Assembly: GCF_003752175.1 (NCBI RefSeq)
Contig: NZ_RJVF01000008.1
Location: 186,001-250,000 of the forward strand
Source: Comamonas sp. BIGb0124
Lineage (GTDB): Bacteria; Pseudomonadota; Gammaproteobacteria; Burkholderiales; Burkholderiaceae_C
DNA: 64,000 bases
Direction: 5' to 3'
The notes under the pieces are model-generated. The model was not told the DNA's origin and did no database searches. It saw nothing but the letters and a program-made list of their open reading frames with translations. Position 1 is the first letter of the stretch. Each line of letters opens with the position of its first letter. Positions 24,901-33,173 of this stretch are shown here, piece by piece. The position numbers and the translations under genes are program-made.

Positions 24901-27564
24901 ATGTCGCGACGTGCGAAGCGCCACGCTCATCCAGATCCAGCCGCCTGGCCCTCGCCGGGTGTCGGTCCCCGGGGAGGCGGGTTCACTTTAGGCAGCCTGG
25001 CCTGGGCCGCCTTTCTTGTCGTCTCGGCGCTCGCCGGCACGCAGCCGGTCCACGCACAGCCGCAGGCCACGCCCGCAGCGAGTGCCGCAGCCCGTGACTA
25101 CGACCTGCCCGACGGCCCGCTCGATGCGACGCTGGGCCGGTTCGCCGCGGAATCCGGCGTGCTGCTGTCGGCCGACGCTGCGCTCACACGGGGCAAGCAT
25201 GCGCCTGCACTGAAGGGCCGATTCGATGTCGAGAGCGGGTTTGCCGCTTTGTTGGCCAGCCACGGTCTGCAGGCGGTGCGCAGCGACTCGGGCGTGTTCC
25301 TGTTGCGCGCCCTGCCCCCTGGGCCCGGCCGTTCCGTACGGGAGATCCGGCTCGGCACGCTGACGGTGACGGCCCGGCCCGATCCGGTCGGCGAGATGTA
25401 CGAGACGCCGGCTTCGGTAGCGGTCGTGACCCAGGAAGAGATTGCCCGCCTGCCGCCCCGCAATGCCAGCGACGTGCTGCGTGACGTGAGCGGTGTCTAC
25501 ACCTCGCAGGGTCGCAGCGACCCCGGGCTGGCGGTCAACATCCGGGGCCTGCAGGATTTTGGCCGGGTCAACGTGATGATCGACGGCGCGCGCCAGAACT
25601 TCCAGTTCAGCGGGCATGGTGCCAACGGCAAGGTGTATGTCGATCCGGCCCTGATCGGCGGCGTCAATGTCCAGAAAGGCCCGACTTCGACCGTCGGTGG
25701 CGCGGGCATGATCGCCGGTCTGGTGAACTTCCGCACGCTCGAGATCGACGACGTGGTGGCCGCCGGCGCCACCCGCGGCGGTCAGATCACCGGCTCGACG
25801 GGCAGCAACGGATACCACTTCTCGGGAAGCACCTCCGTCGGCCTGCGGGCCAGCGACCAGGTCGATCTGGTGGCGGCGATCAGCCGCAAGCACGTCGGCG
25901 CATTCAAGCTCGGCACCCACGGTGCAAGCGAACAGTCCGATGAATCCAATCGGGTGGGATGGACCACGCGCAGCACCGGGCAGGACCAGTGGTCGGGCCT
26001 GTTCAAGACCCGCTGGCAGCTCGCCCCGGGGCATCAGCTCAAGCTGGGTTATCTGGGCCTGAACGCCGATTTCAGCAACGGCGGGGGCGGCAACACCACC
26101 GACGCGACGTCCGAGATGAGCACCAGCGCGAGCCAGCGCTTCAAGGTGCACGCCGACACCCTCACGCTGGGCTACGAATGGCGGCCCGCCTCGGACTGGC
26201 TCGCGGTGGATGCCAGCCTTTACTACAACCGCACCAGGAGACGCGAGGCGCGCGAGAACTACTACGCCGATGCCGACGGCGGCCAGGGCGCCTTCAGTGT
26301 GGCGTACCAGACCGAGACGGTCGGCGGCAGCGTGCAGAACATCGCGCGCCTGCCCGGCCGCTGGTTCGACACGATCTGGGTCGCCGGCGGCGAGTTCTTC
26401 CACGATTGGACGGATCCCACGTTCCAGCGCAACGCCGACAGCACGTACGAAGACCATTGGTTCACCGGGGCGACACCCCAAGGCAAACGAACGGTGGCCA
26501 GCGGGTTCTCCGAGCTGACGCTGGATTACAGGGACACGGTGCAACTGATCGGCGGCCTGCGGTACGACTGGTACACGCTGAGCGGCGGCGGCGACATGTA
26601 TGTCGGCGCTGTCCGCAACCCGGGCGGCGTTCGTCCGCCGGTCACGAACATCTTCACGAATTTCGATGTGGACCGGCACGCCAGCGCCTTCTCGCCCAAG
26701 CTCACCCTGGCCTACAAGCCGGTGCGGCAGCTTCAGCTCTATACCTCGTACGGCAAAGGCATGCGGCCGCCGGCCATCAGCGAATCGCTGATGTACGGCA
26801 TGCATTCGGGCAACATGTTCCCGTATTTTCCGGCGCCGAACCTGAAGGAAGAACGTTCGACGAACTGGGAGGTCGGTGCCAACGTCAACTTCGACGATGT
26901 GCTGAAGCATGGCGATCGGCTGCGCATCAAGACGGCCTGGTTCGACAACCGCGTCCAGAACTACATCACCAGCGCGGCCATCATGATGCCGACCGCGACG
27001 ACCTCGTGCTCGGGCATTCTGTGCCCGTCCGGTCACGTGAACCTGCTGGACCCCGCCCGCTTCCAGGGGCTCGAGTTCGACCTGGATTACGACGCGGGCC
27101 CTGTGTTCGGCAAATTCAATGCCACGCGTGTGCAGGCCGACATGGGCGCCCGCCGCTACGACCCGTTCCCGCTGGGCAGTTGGGTCGGTTACCCGGCCAC
27201 CGACATGGGCTCGGGCAGCCAGAACGGTGCGGTCGGCATGGACGGCCTGTTCTATTCGGGGCCGCCGAAACTCAAGCTGTCGCTCAGCGGCGGAGTCCGG
27301 CTGTTCGAGCGCAAGCTGGAGCTGGGTGCCCGCATGCGCATCGAAAAGCCTTCCGGGCAGGAAACCTTCGCCCTTCATGCGCCGGCCCGGCGCATACAGA
27401 CCTACGACCTCTGGGCCGCCTGGCAGGTCAACCCGTCGCTCCTGCTTCGCCTGGCGATCGACAACGTGACCGATCGCAACTACCTCGAGCTCGCAGGCAC
27501 GGGCGGCAGCTACACCTACGGGCCCGGCCGCACCGCGATCGCGACTGCGCAGTGGCGCTTCTGA
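24901..27564 (+). CDS. TonB-dependent haem/haemoglobin receptor with STN signalling domain
   Basis: Outer-membrane receptor of 887 residues. Signal peptide to about residue 52; STN domain about 65-137 (YDLPDGPLDATLGRFAAESG), which passes the ligand signal to FecR; TonB box region near 152-158 (GTLTVTA); plug about 160-285 with VNIRGLQDFGRVNVMIDG; beta-barrel to the terminal phenylalanine. In the barrel, a FRAP-like RPPAISE (621 onward) and an NPNL-like PAPNLKEE enclose His635 (GMHSGNMF). In haem receptors a histidine between these two motifs is a haem ligand. With the haem oxygenase four genes on, haem or haemoglobin is the likely ligand. Two cysteines (about 703 and 708) may close an extracellular loop. 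Confidence 0.88.
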   Translation: MSRRAKRHAHPDPAAWPSPGVGPRGGGFTLGSLAWAAFLVVSALAGTQPVHAQPQATPAASAAARDYDLPDGPLDATLGRFAAESGVLLSADAALTRGKHAPALKGRFDVESGFAALLASHGLQAVRSDSGVFLLRALPPGPGRSVREIRLGTLTVTARPDPVGEMYETPASVAVVTQEEIARLPPRNASDVLRDVSGVYTSQGRSDPGLAVNIRGLQDFGRVNVMIDGARQNFQFSGHGANGKVYVDPALIGGVNVQKGPTSTVGGAGMIAGLVNFRTLEIDDVVAAGATRGGQITGSTGSNGYHFSGSTSVGLRASDQVDLVAAISRKHVGAFKLGTHGASEQSDESNRVGWTTRSTGQDQWSGLFKTRWQLAPGHQLKLGYLGLNADFSNGGGGNTTDATSEMSTSASQRFKVHADTLTLGYEWRPASDWLAVDASLYYNRTRRREARENYYADADGGQGAFSVAYQTETVGGSVQNIARLPGRWFDTIWVAGGEFFHDWTDPTFQRNADSTYEDHWFTGATPQGKRTVASGFSELTLDYRDTVQLIGGLRYDWYTLSGGGDMYVGAVRNPGGVRPPVTNIFTNFDVDRHASAFSPKLTLAYKPVRQLQLYTSYGKGMRPPAISESLMYGMHSGNMFPYFPAPNLKEERSTNWEVGANVNFDDVLKHGDRLRIKTAWFDNRVQNYITSAAIMMPTATTSCSGILCPSGHVNLLDPARFQGLEFDLDYDAGPVFGKFNATRVQADMGARRYDPFPLGSWVGYPATDMGSGSQNGAVGMDGLFYSGPPKLKLSLSGGVRLFERKLELGARMRIEKPSGQETFALHAPARRIQTYDLWAAWQVNPSLLLRLAIDNVTDRNYLELAGTGGSYTYGPGRTAIATAQWRF

Positions 27565-27583
27565 TCCCCTTATCGAACACGCT

Positions 27584-29683
27584 ATGACACGCCTGACCTC
27601 ACTCTCGCTTGCCGCACGCCTGGCTGCGCTCTCGCTGGCCGCCACGGCGCTTTTGCCGATTCCTGCCGTCGCCCAGGACCTGGGCGTCCTGAGCCGCATC
27701 ACGTCCTTTCAGTACTTCGGCCCCGATGTCGACGGCGGTGGCGGTGCCATGCAGGGCTGGCCCGGCGTGCAGCGCCCCACCGGCGTTCCGCTGGACATCG
27801 ACGGCCTCAACGGACGGTTTCTGTATGTCCCGGTCGAAGGATCCATCCGCGAATACAACTGCCCCACCGGCGTCGTGAACGATTGCGCGGGTGCCGGTCC
27901 TGCGCTGGCACGGGTCGCGCCGGTGGCCTCTCACTACGAGCGGATCTTCACCCAGAAAGACCTGTTCGATGTCTACCGCAACGCCGGCGGCGGCACGGTC
28001 GGCGCCCTGGTCGAACGCGCCAACGGCGACATGGTGGGGGCGCTCTCTCCCTCGGCCACGGGCGCCCGCCATGCAGACGGCAGCTACAGCTACGGTCCGG
28101 CTGCAGAAGGCTTGATGGGCAAGGGCGTGCTCTATCGCACCGATTTCGACGGTGCGAAAGCCTCGGTCATCGAATCCACCCGGGGCGTGGTGGCCTATCC
28201 GCTGGGACCGCTGGTGGCCGCGAGCGATGGCTCGGTCTACGGTCTCGACACCGGGCCCGGTCGCAACGGCCGGCTGTTCAGGTTGGATGCGCAGGACCGA
28301 TTCACCGTGGTCCACGAATTTGCGGCGGCACCCAACGGCGGCAAACAGATTCCCGCCGGACTGATCCTGGCATCGGACGGCTGGCTTTACGGCGTGACGT
28401 CGTATTGGCGCGGCTACCCGGGCATGGCGGGAGCCAGCACGCGCGCCGATACCCCGACCGGCACCATGTACCGGATCGATCCGGCGACTCCCGCCAGCTT
28501 CGAGGTGCTTCATACCTTCACGCTGGAACACGGCGAGATTCTCGCCACCGATGTGTACACCGGATTCCCGTACACCGCCGGTTATGTGCCCGACCGCAGC
28601 TGGCTGGTCGAAGGCGGCGATGGCTGGCTGTACGGCACCACGTCGGTCGGAAGCTGCGCGACAGCGCTGGCCGACGGCGCGGTCAATGCCACCAGCGGTC
28701 CGACGGCGCAGAATCCCATCTGCGGCAACCGCTACGACTGGGCCAGCAATTATGCGATCGCCGCCTATCCGCACTACGACGTCAGCTGGAACGTTCACGG
28801 CACCGTCTACCGCATCCGCAAGGATGGCCAGGGCGAGATGCAGATCCTGCATCGCTTCGGCGGCGACGACGGATCGACGCCTTCGGGACCACTGGCCTTG
28901 GCAGCGGATGGCGCCATCTATGGCACGACGGCCAGCGGCGGCAGCCATCGCAGCTATTTCTCCGCCAAACGCACGACCGACACCGATCGCCCGTTCGGCA
29001 CCACCTGCACGCCCGTGCGTGAGGCGGCCGGCCAATGCGAGCAGCTCAACAGCGACGGCGTGCTTTACCGCATACGTCCCGGCCAGATCGATGTGGCGAT
29101 CGACGGCACGGTCCGCAACGGCGGCTTCGAGCTCGTTCGAAGTTTCGAGAAATCGGTCACCGGCAAGACGCCGATCGGCGTGCGGTCGGGCAGCGACGGG
29201 CGCGTTTTCGGCACCACCCTGTATGGAGGCGGACCCTGGACCAGCAGCCAGAGCGTCGAGTACCAGGACAACCGCTACGGAACGATCTTTGTCTACGGCC
29301 CGCCGGCCGGCGCCAGCGTCACGCTGACGGTCACGCCGGCCGAGACCACGGCCGGCAGCCGGGTGCTGCTGACCTGGACGTCTTCGCAGGCCGAGAACTG
29401 CCAGGCGAGCTCGCTGCAGAACGACTGGACCGGAGCGCAGGACGCACAGGGCACACACGAGTTCCGTCCCGCAAGCGGTGTCTACAACTACACGCTGACC
29501 TGCACGGACAGCACGACGGGTTACCGGATCGCGTCGGCCACCCAGACCTTGCGTGTGGACGCCCCCAGCACCGGCTCGGACGGCAACAGCATCAGCTACG
29601 GAAACGGCGGTGGTGCCTCCGGGCCCGTCGTGCTGGGCCTGCTGGGTTTCGTGGCCTGGATGCGCCGGCGTGGCCGCAAGTGA
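27584..29683 (+). CDS. Secreted GloVer-repeat protein with Ig-like domain and GlyGly-CTERM-like anchor
   Basis: Exported protein of 699 residues with a signal peptide (cut near AVAQ, residue 30). At least five repeats of the GloVer type (xDGxxYGTT/VT, about residues 215, 265, 345, 442, 538) suggest a beta-propeller. A short Ig-like domain follows (about 580-665; LLTWTSSQAENC, a central Trp and a LTC strand). The tail is SYGNGGGASG, a hydrophobic stretch and MRRRGRK, which fits the GlyGly-CTERM signal cleaved by rhombosortases. It starts 19 bases after the haem receptor gene and so very likely shares its transcript. A surface or secreted role in haem capture is inference from position; no haem-binding motif is recognised. 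Confidence 0.8.
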   Translation: MTRLTSLSLAARLAALSLAATALLPIPAVAQDLGVLSRITSFQYFGPDVDGGGGAMQGWPGVQRPTGVPLDIDGLNGRFLYVPVEGSIREYNCPTGVVNDCAGAGPALARVAPVASHYERIFTQKDLFDVYRNAGGGTVGALVERANGDMVGALSPSATGARHADGSYSYGPAAEGLMGKGVLYRTDFDGAKASVIESTRGVVAYPLGPLVAASDGSVYGLDTGPGRNGRLFRLDAQDRFTVVHEFAAAPNGGKQIPAGLILASDGWLYGVTSYWRGYPGMAGASTRADTPTGTMYRIDPATPASFEVLHTFTLEHGEILATDVYTGFPYTAGYVPDRSWLVEGGDGWLYGTTSVGSCATALADGAVNATSGPTAQNPICGNRYDWASNYAIAAYPHYDVSWNVHGTVYRIRKDGQGEMQILHRFGGDDGSTPSGPLALAADGAIYGTTASGGSHRSYFSAKRTTDTDRPFGTTCTPVREAAGQCEQLNSDGVLYRIRPGQIDVAIDGTVRNGGFELVRSFEKSVTGKTPIGVRSGSDGRVFGTTLYGGGPWTSSQSVEYQDNRYGTIFVYGPPAGASVTLTVTPAETTAGSRVLLTWTSSQAENCQASSLQNDWTGAQDAQGTHEFRPASGVYNYTLTCTDSTTGYRIASATQTLRVDAPSTGSDGNSISYGNGGGASGPVVLGLLGFVAWMRRRGRK

Positions 29684-29733
29684 CGGCGCCCGTCTCCTCT
29701 CACCCTCCTTCTCTTGTCTTTCAGGAAATGACC

Positions 29734-31596
29734 ATGCACTCTTTTCATGACGTGTCGCGCCTGCGCGCAGGGGCGCTGCTGTTGGCCGGGCTCGGCCTGG
29801 TCGCCGGCGCATCCATCGGCCATGCCCAGGATCTGACGGTGACACCGCTGGTGTCGCTGACCGGCGCCAGCGGTGCCGCTCCAGGCAGCCGGCCGTTCTT
29901 GCCGCCTGTCTGGGTCGAATCGCAGAACCGGATCTACGGAACGACGCGTACGGGCGCAGCGACTGCCAGTTCCGACCTGACCCACGGCGTGGCCTACGGC
30001 CTCGACCCTTCGGATGCCGCGTCGTCGTACACCGCCTCGCCGCTGGGCGAGTCGATCGGATTCAGCATCAGCACACTGGCCTTGCTGAAGGACGGCCGAC
30101 TGCTGGGTGCGACATCCCATGGCATTCCCGCGTCGGGTTACATCCCGCTGGGCGGCTTCTTCACGCTGACGAATGGCTTGGTCCAATCCGAGACGATCAC
30201 CGCGTCTGTCGACATCGGCAAGCCGCGCGGCGCGATGGCCGTCGACGGCCAAGGCAATGCCTATGTCGGCAGCACGACCTTGCTGGCGCGCAAGGCCGAC
30301 GGCAGTTACAGGCAACTGTTCGATTTCAATACGGCCATCGAAACAACCGGTGGAGCCCGTGTCTATACCAAGGGCGCGGTTCCGGGGATTCTGGTCTGGA
30401 GCGAACAGGATCAGGCACTTTATGGCATGTCCTACTTCATGTCGGACGCTAAAGCTACCTATCCAGGTGTACCTGCAACGGATAAGGCAGCGGGGTCGCT
30501 CATCAAAATCTCTGCTCCAGCCTTGCAGAAAAATGCGCTGGTGGCCGATGACATCGAGGTGCTTCATTTCTTTGCGCTGAGCCGCGACGGTACGCCCAGT
30601 ATGGGTGACGGCGTCCAGAGCGGTCTGATCGAAGATGGCGAGTGGCTCTACGGCACGCTGACGGAGGACTCGGCGAAAAGCCAGGGCCGTGTCTGGCGCA
30701 TGCGCAAGAGCGATCCGTCCTCGTTTGCCATCGCGGCAGATTTTGCAGTCGATCTGACGGCACCGCGCGAGAACGAAACGACAGGTGTCCCGGCGAAGCC
30801 CAATGGCCCGCTGGTGCGCGCCGCCGACGGTCACATCTACGGCGTCAGCCGCCGGGACAGCCGGCAGGTGGCATACAACGCCTCGGGCAAGCTCGAGCCG
30901 GTTGCAGGCGGCACGCTGTATCGCATCGTCGTGGGCCAGGCGAACGACCGCAGCGACGATCGGCTGGAGGTCGTGCACTATTTCGACGCCCCGACGGGCG
31001 CGTCTCCGGTGGGATTGTCGGCAGGTCCCGTCGTCGAAGGCCGTCAACTGCTCTACGGCGCGACCGAATACGGCGGCTCGCCGGCCGACGTCTGCTACAA
31101 GGCGACAGCAACGGCCACCCGCGGCGTCAGCACATGTACGGGCCACGGATCGGTCTTCCAGGCCAGCGTCGGCCTGCCGACCGTCGGCATCGCGGACTTC
31201 CTCGTCAACGGCCATGCCAGCGCGACCGTCGCCGCCAACAGCAAGGTGACATTGACCTGGAGCAGCACCCACGCAACGACATGCGCGGCCGACGGCGACT
31301 GGGCCGGCGCCAAGCTGGCCGAGGGCAGCGAGGAGATCGGCCCGCTCGCCACCGGAACGCACACCTTCAAATTGGCCTGTACCGGCGAGTCGGGCGTCCA
31401 GAGCGAAGAGCGGTCGGTGGTCGTCACGGTGGAGTCGGATCAGGGCTCGGGCAATGGCGGGAACAACGGCGGAAGCGACGGTGAATCGGGCGCCGGCGGC
31501 GACTCGGGTTCGTCGGGCGGCGGCGGGGCGTTGTCCGGCGCGCTGCTCCTGCCCTTCATCGCCACGGTGCTGATCCGTCGCCGCAAGCGGGGCTGA
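29734..31596 (+). CDS. Second GloVer-repeat protein with Ig-like domain and GlyGly-CTERM-like anchor
   Basis: Exported protein of 620 residues, paralogous in layout to the preceding gene. ATG 29734 is chosen because AGGA stands 7 bases ahead; ATG 29728 is too close to it. Signal peptide to about residue 31 (IGHAQ); about seven GloVer-like repeats (NRIYGTTRTG, GRLLGATSHG, EWLYGTLTE, GHIYGVSRRD, QLLYGATEYGG among them); an Ig-like domain with the same Cys-Trp-Cys pattern as its neighbour (VTLTWSSTHATTC...LAC); then a Gly/Ser/Asn linker, GGGGALSG, a hydrophobic segment and RRRKRG. It is 50 bases downstream of the first GloVer gene and upstream of haem oxygenase. Function not established. Confidence 0.8.
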   Translation: MHSFHDVSRLRAGALLLAGLGLVAGASIGHAQDLTVTPLVSLTGASGAAPGSRPFLPPVWVESQNRIYGTTRTGAATASSDLTHGVAYGLDPSDAASSYTASPLGESIGFSISTLALLKDGRLLGATSHGIPASGYIPLGGFFTLTNGLVQSETITASVDIGKPRGAMAVDGQGNAYVGSTTLLARKADGSYRQLFDFNTAIETTGGARVYTKGAVPGILVWSEQDQALYGMSYFMSDAKATYPGVPATDKAAGSLIKISAPALQKNALVADDIEVLHFFALSRDGTPSMGDGVQSGLIEDGEWLYGTLTEDSAKSQGRVWRMRKSDPSSFAIAADFAVDLTAPRENETTGVPAKPNGPLVRAADGHIYGVSRRDSRQVAYNASGKLEPVAGGTLYRIVVGQANDRSDDRLEVVHYFDAPTGASPVGLSAGPVVEGRQLLYGATEYGGSPADVCYKATATATRGVSTCTGHGSVFQASVGLPTVGIADFLVNGHASATVAANSKVTLTWSSTHATTCAADGDWAGAKLAEGSEEIGPLATGTHTFKLACTGESGVQSEERSVVVTVESDQGSGNGGNNGGSDGESGAGGDSGSSGGGGALSGALLLPFIATVLIRRRKRG

Positions 31597-31676
31597 ACGC
31601 CCACCCGACCCGGAGCGCCTGCCGGCAACGAGGCGCTCCGCCATTCCTTCTTTCAACCACGCCACGGATTCCCCCG

Positions 31677-32249
31677 ATGACCGATACCCTCCTGTCTTCC
31701 CGCCTCAGGGCCGAAACACGCGACTGGCACGACCGCATGGAGACGCTGATGCAGCGTGCCGATGTGTTTGCCAGCCGCCTGAACTATGGCCGTTTCACGA
31801 CCGCGCAATACCTGTTCCAGCAGGATGTCGAGGCCTTCTTCGACGATCCGCGTCTGCAGCAGGCCGTGCCCGATCTTCAGGTCCGTGGCCGGCTGGAAGC
31901 CGCCCGGCAGGATCTGCTCGATCTCGAGCAGCCCGTTCCGCCGCAACTGCCGCAGACCCGCCACGTCACGATGCCCTCGGCACTGGGCTGGCTCTACGTG
32001 TCGGAAGGCTCCACGCTGGGCGCCGCGTTTCTTTTCAACGAGGCCAAGGAAAAGCTCGGCCTGTCCGCGGATTTCGGCGCCCGCAATCTCGCCGCCTACC
32101 CCGAAGGACGGGCGCGGGTCTGGCGGCGCTTCATCGCCAGCCTGGACGAACAGCCGGCTGGCGACCATGGCAGCATCGTTCAGGGCGCTCGCAGCGCCTA
32201 TGCGCGATTCGAAGCGCTGCTGCTGGCGAGCACGTCGCAGCCGACCTGA
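31677..32249 (+). CDS. Biliverdin-producing haem oxygenase
   Basis: Haem oxygenase of 190 residues that opens haem to biliverdin, CO and free iron in the cytosol. The proximal haem ligand is His18 in ETRDWHDRME; the distal helix carries the family glycine motif YVSEGSTLGAAFL (about residues 106-118). The length suits the HemO/BphO type. It is the last gene of the haem locus (80 bases after the second GloVer gene), which ties the receptor to haem iron. No haem ABC transporter or TonB genes are in the window. Confidence 0.92.
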   Translation: MTDTLLSSRLRAETRDWHDRMETLMQRADVFASRLNYGRFTTAQYLFQQDVEAFFDDPRLQQAVPDLQVRGRLEAARQDLLDLEQPVPPQLPQTRHVTMPSALGWLYVSEGSTLGAAFLFNEAKEKLGLSADFGARNLAAYPEGRARVWRRFIASLDEQPAGDHGSIVQGARSAYARFEALLLASTSQPT

Positions 32250-32277
32250 CGCGACGGCAGGCTGCGGGCTGCGTCAG
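32246..32277. terminator. Inverted repeat carrying both convergent stop codons
   Basis: CTGACGC (32246-32252) and GCGTCAG (32271-32277) are perfect 7-bp arms; each arm contains the stop codon of one of the two convergent genes (haem oxygenase and cyclase). With an inner GCAG/CTGC pairing it may serve as a bidirectional terminator. Confidence 0.35.
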
Positions 32278-33116
32278 ACCAGCGCCAGCACACGGCTGAG
32301 TCCGCCCGTCGCGCCTTCGACCTTGGGGCCGCCGACCATCAGGTGGGCGCCCGCCTCGGGAACGGCATCGAGGTTGGCCAGGGCCTCGATGCCCCAGCGT
32401 CCGCTGGGCAGCCAGCTGTTGTGCACGGGAAACGGCCCGCTGGCGATCCCTGCATCCAACGAGAGCGTGTCCACGCCGATGCCCTTGACGTGCCGTTCCT
32501 TCATCAGGAAGTCGGTGGTCGACGGATGGAAGCCAGGCGTGTGATTCTTGCCCTGCGCATCGCGGCCCACGAACCGGGGCGACTTCAGCAGCTTGTGCCA
32601 GCCCGAGTTCATGACCACGCAGCAACCGTCCGGCAAACGGCCATGCCGGCTTTCCCAGCGCCGGATGTCGGCGGGCATGACCGTGGCATCCGGGTCTTGC
32701 GCGGCCCGGTCGCGGATGTCGATGACGGCCAGCGGCACGACCAGGTCGCCCACCGGGATTTCGTCGACGCTCATGCCCTGCGCCGAGAAATGCAGCGGCG
32801 CATCCATGTGGGTGCCGGTGTGCTCGTAGAGGGTCCAGACGTTGAGGTTGAGCCCGTCCTTGGCATAGGTGAAAGCGGGTTTCTTCGAGAACCATGGGGC
32901 GCCGTCGAAGGTCGGGAAACCTTCGTAGAGCGAATGCGTCAGGTCGATCACATCGGTGAACGACACCGCGCCTCTGGCCTTGGCAGGCGTGGCCGCGACC
33001 GCCGCCGCGCTGCCGACGGCGGTCGCGGCGGCCAGGGTGGCCCCCAAGCTGCGCCCCAGAAAACTGCGGCGCTTGAGATTTTCCTGAACGGACTCCATGC
33101 AACCGGGGTAACACAT
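32274..33116 (-). CDS. Cyclase-family (kynurenine formamidase-like) metal-dependent hydrolase, exported
   Basis: Protein of 280 residues of the cyclase/KynB superfamily. An excellent ribosome site (AAAGGAG) precedes ATG 33116. Residues 15-42 look like a twin-arginine signal (KRRSFLG followed by an alanine-rich helix), so the mature enzyme is probably periplasmic. The metal-binding signature HTGTHMDAPLHF (about 98-109) is intact, and the C-terminal GIGVDTLSLD segment is typical. It lies 57 bases behind the alpha/beta hydrolase gene and should be co-transcribed with it. The substrate could be an amide, lactone or formamide; kynurenine itself is not implied. Confidence 0.85.
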   Translation of the reverse strand: MCYPGCMESVQENLKRRSFLGRSLGATLAAATAVGSAAAVAATPAKARGAVSFTDVIDLTHSLYEGFPTFDGAPWFSKKPAFTYAKDGLNLNVWTLYEHTGTHMDAPLHFSAQGMSVDEIPVGDLVVPLAVIDIRDRAAQDPDATVMPADIRRWESRHGRLPDGCCVVMNSGWHKLLKSPRFVGRDAQGKNHTPGFHPSTTDFLMKERHVKGIGVDTLSLDAGIASGPFPVHNSWLPSGRWGIEALANLDAVPEAGAHLMVGGPKVEGATGGLSRVLALV

Positions 33117-33173
33117 GTTGAGGTCTCCTTTTCTTCAAGTGGGTTTCAAGTTGACGACGTGAAAATTCGGGCC

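Noticed and set aside
24988-27702. 904-codon frame antisense to the haem receptor
   Set aside because: Antisense shadow; no domain, and the + strand gene has full receptor features.
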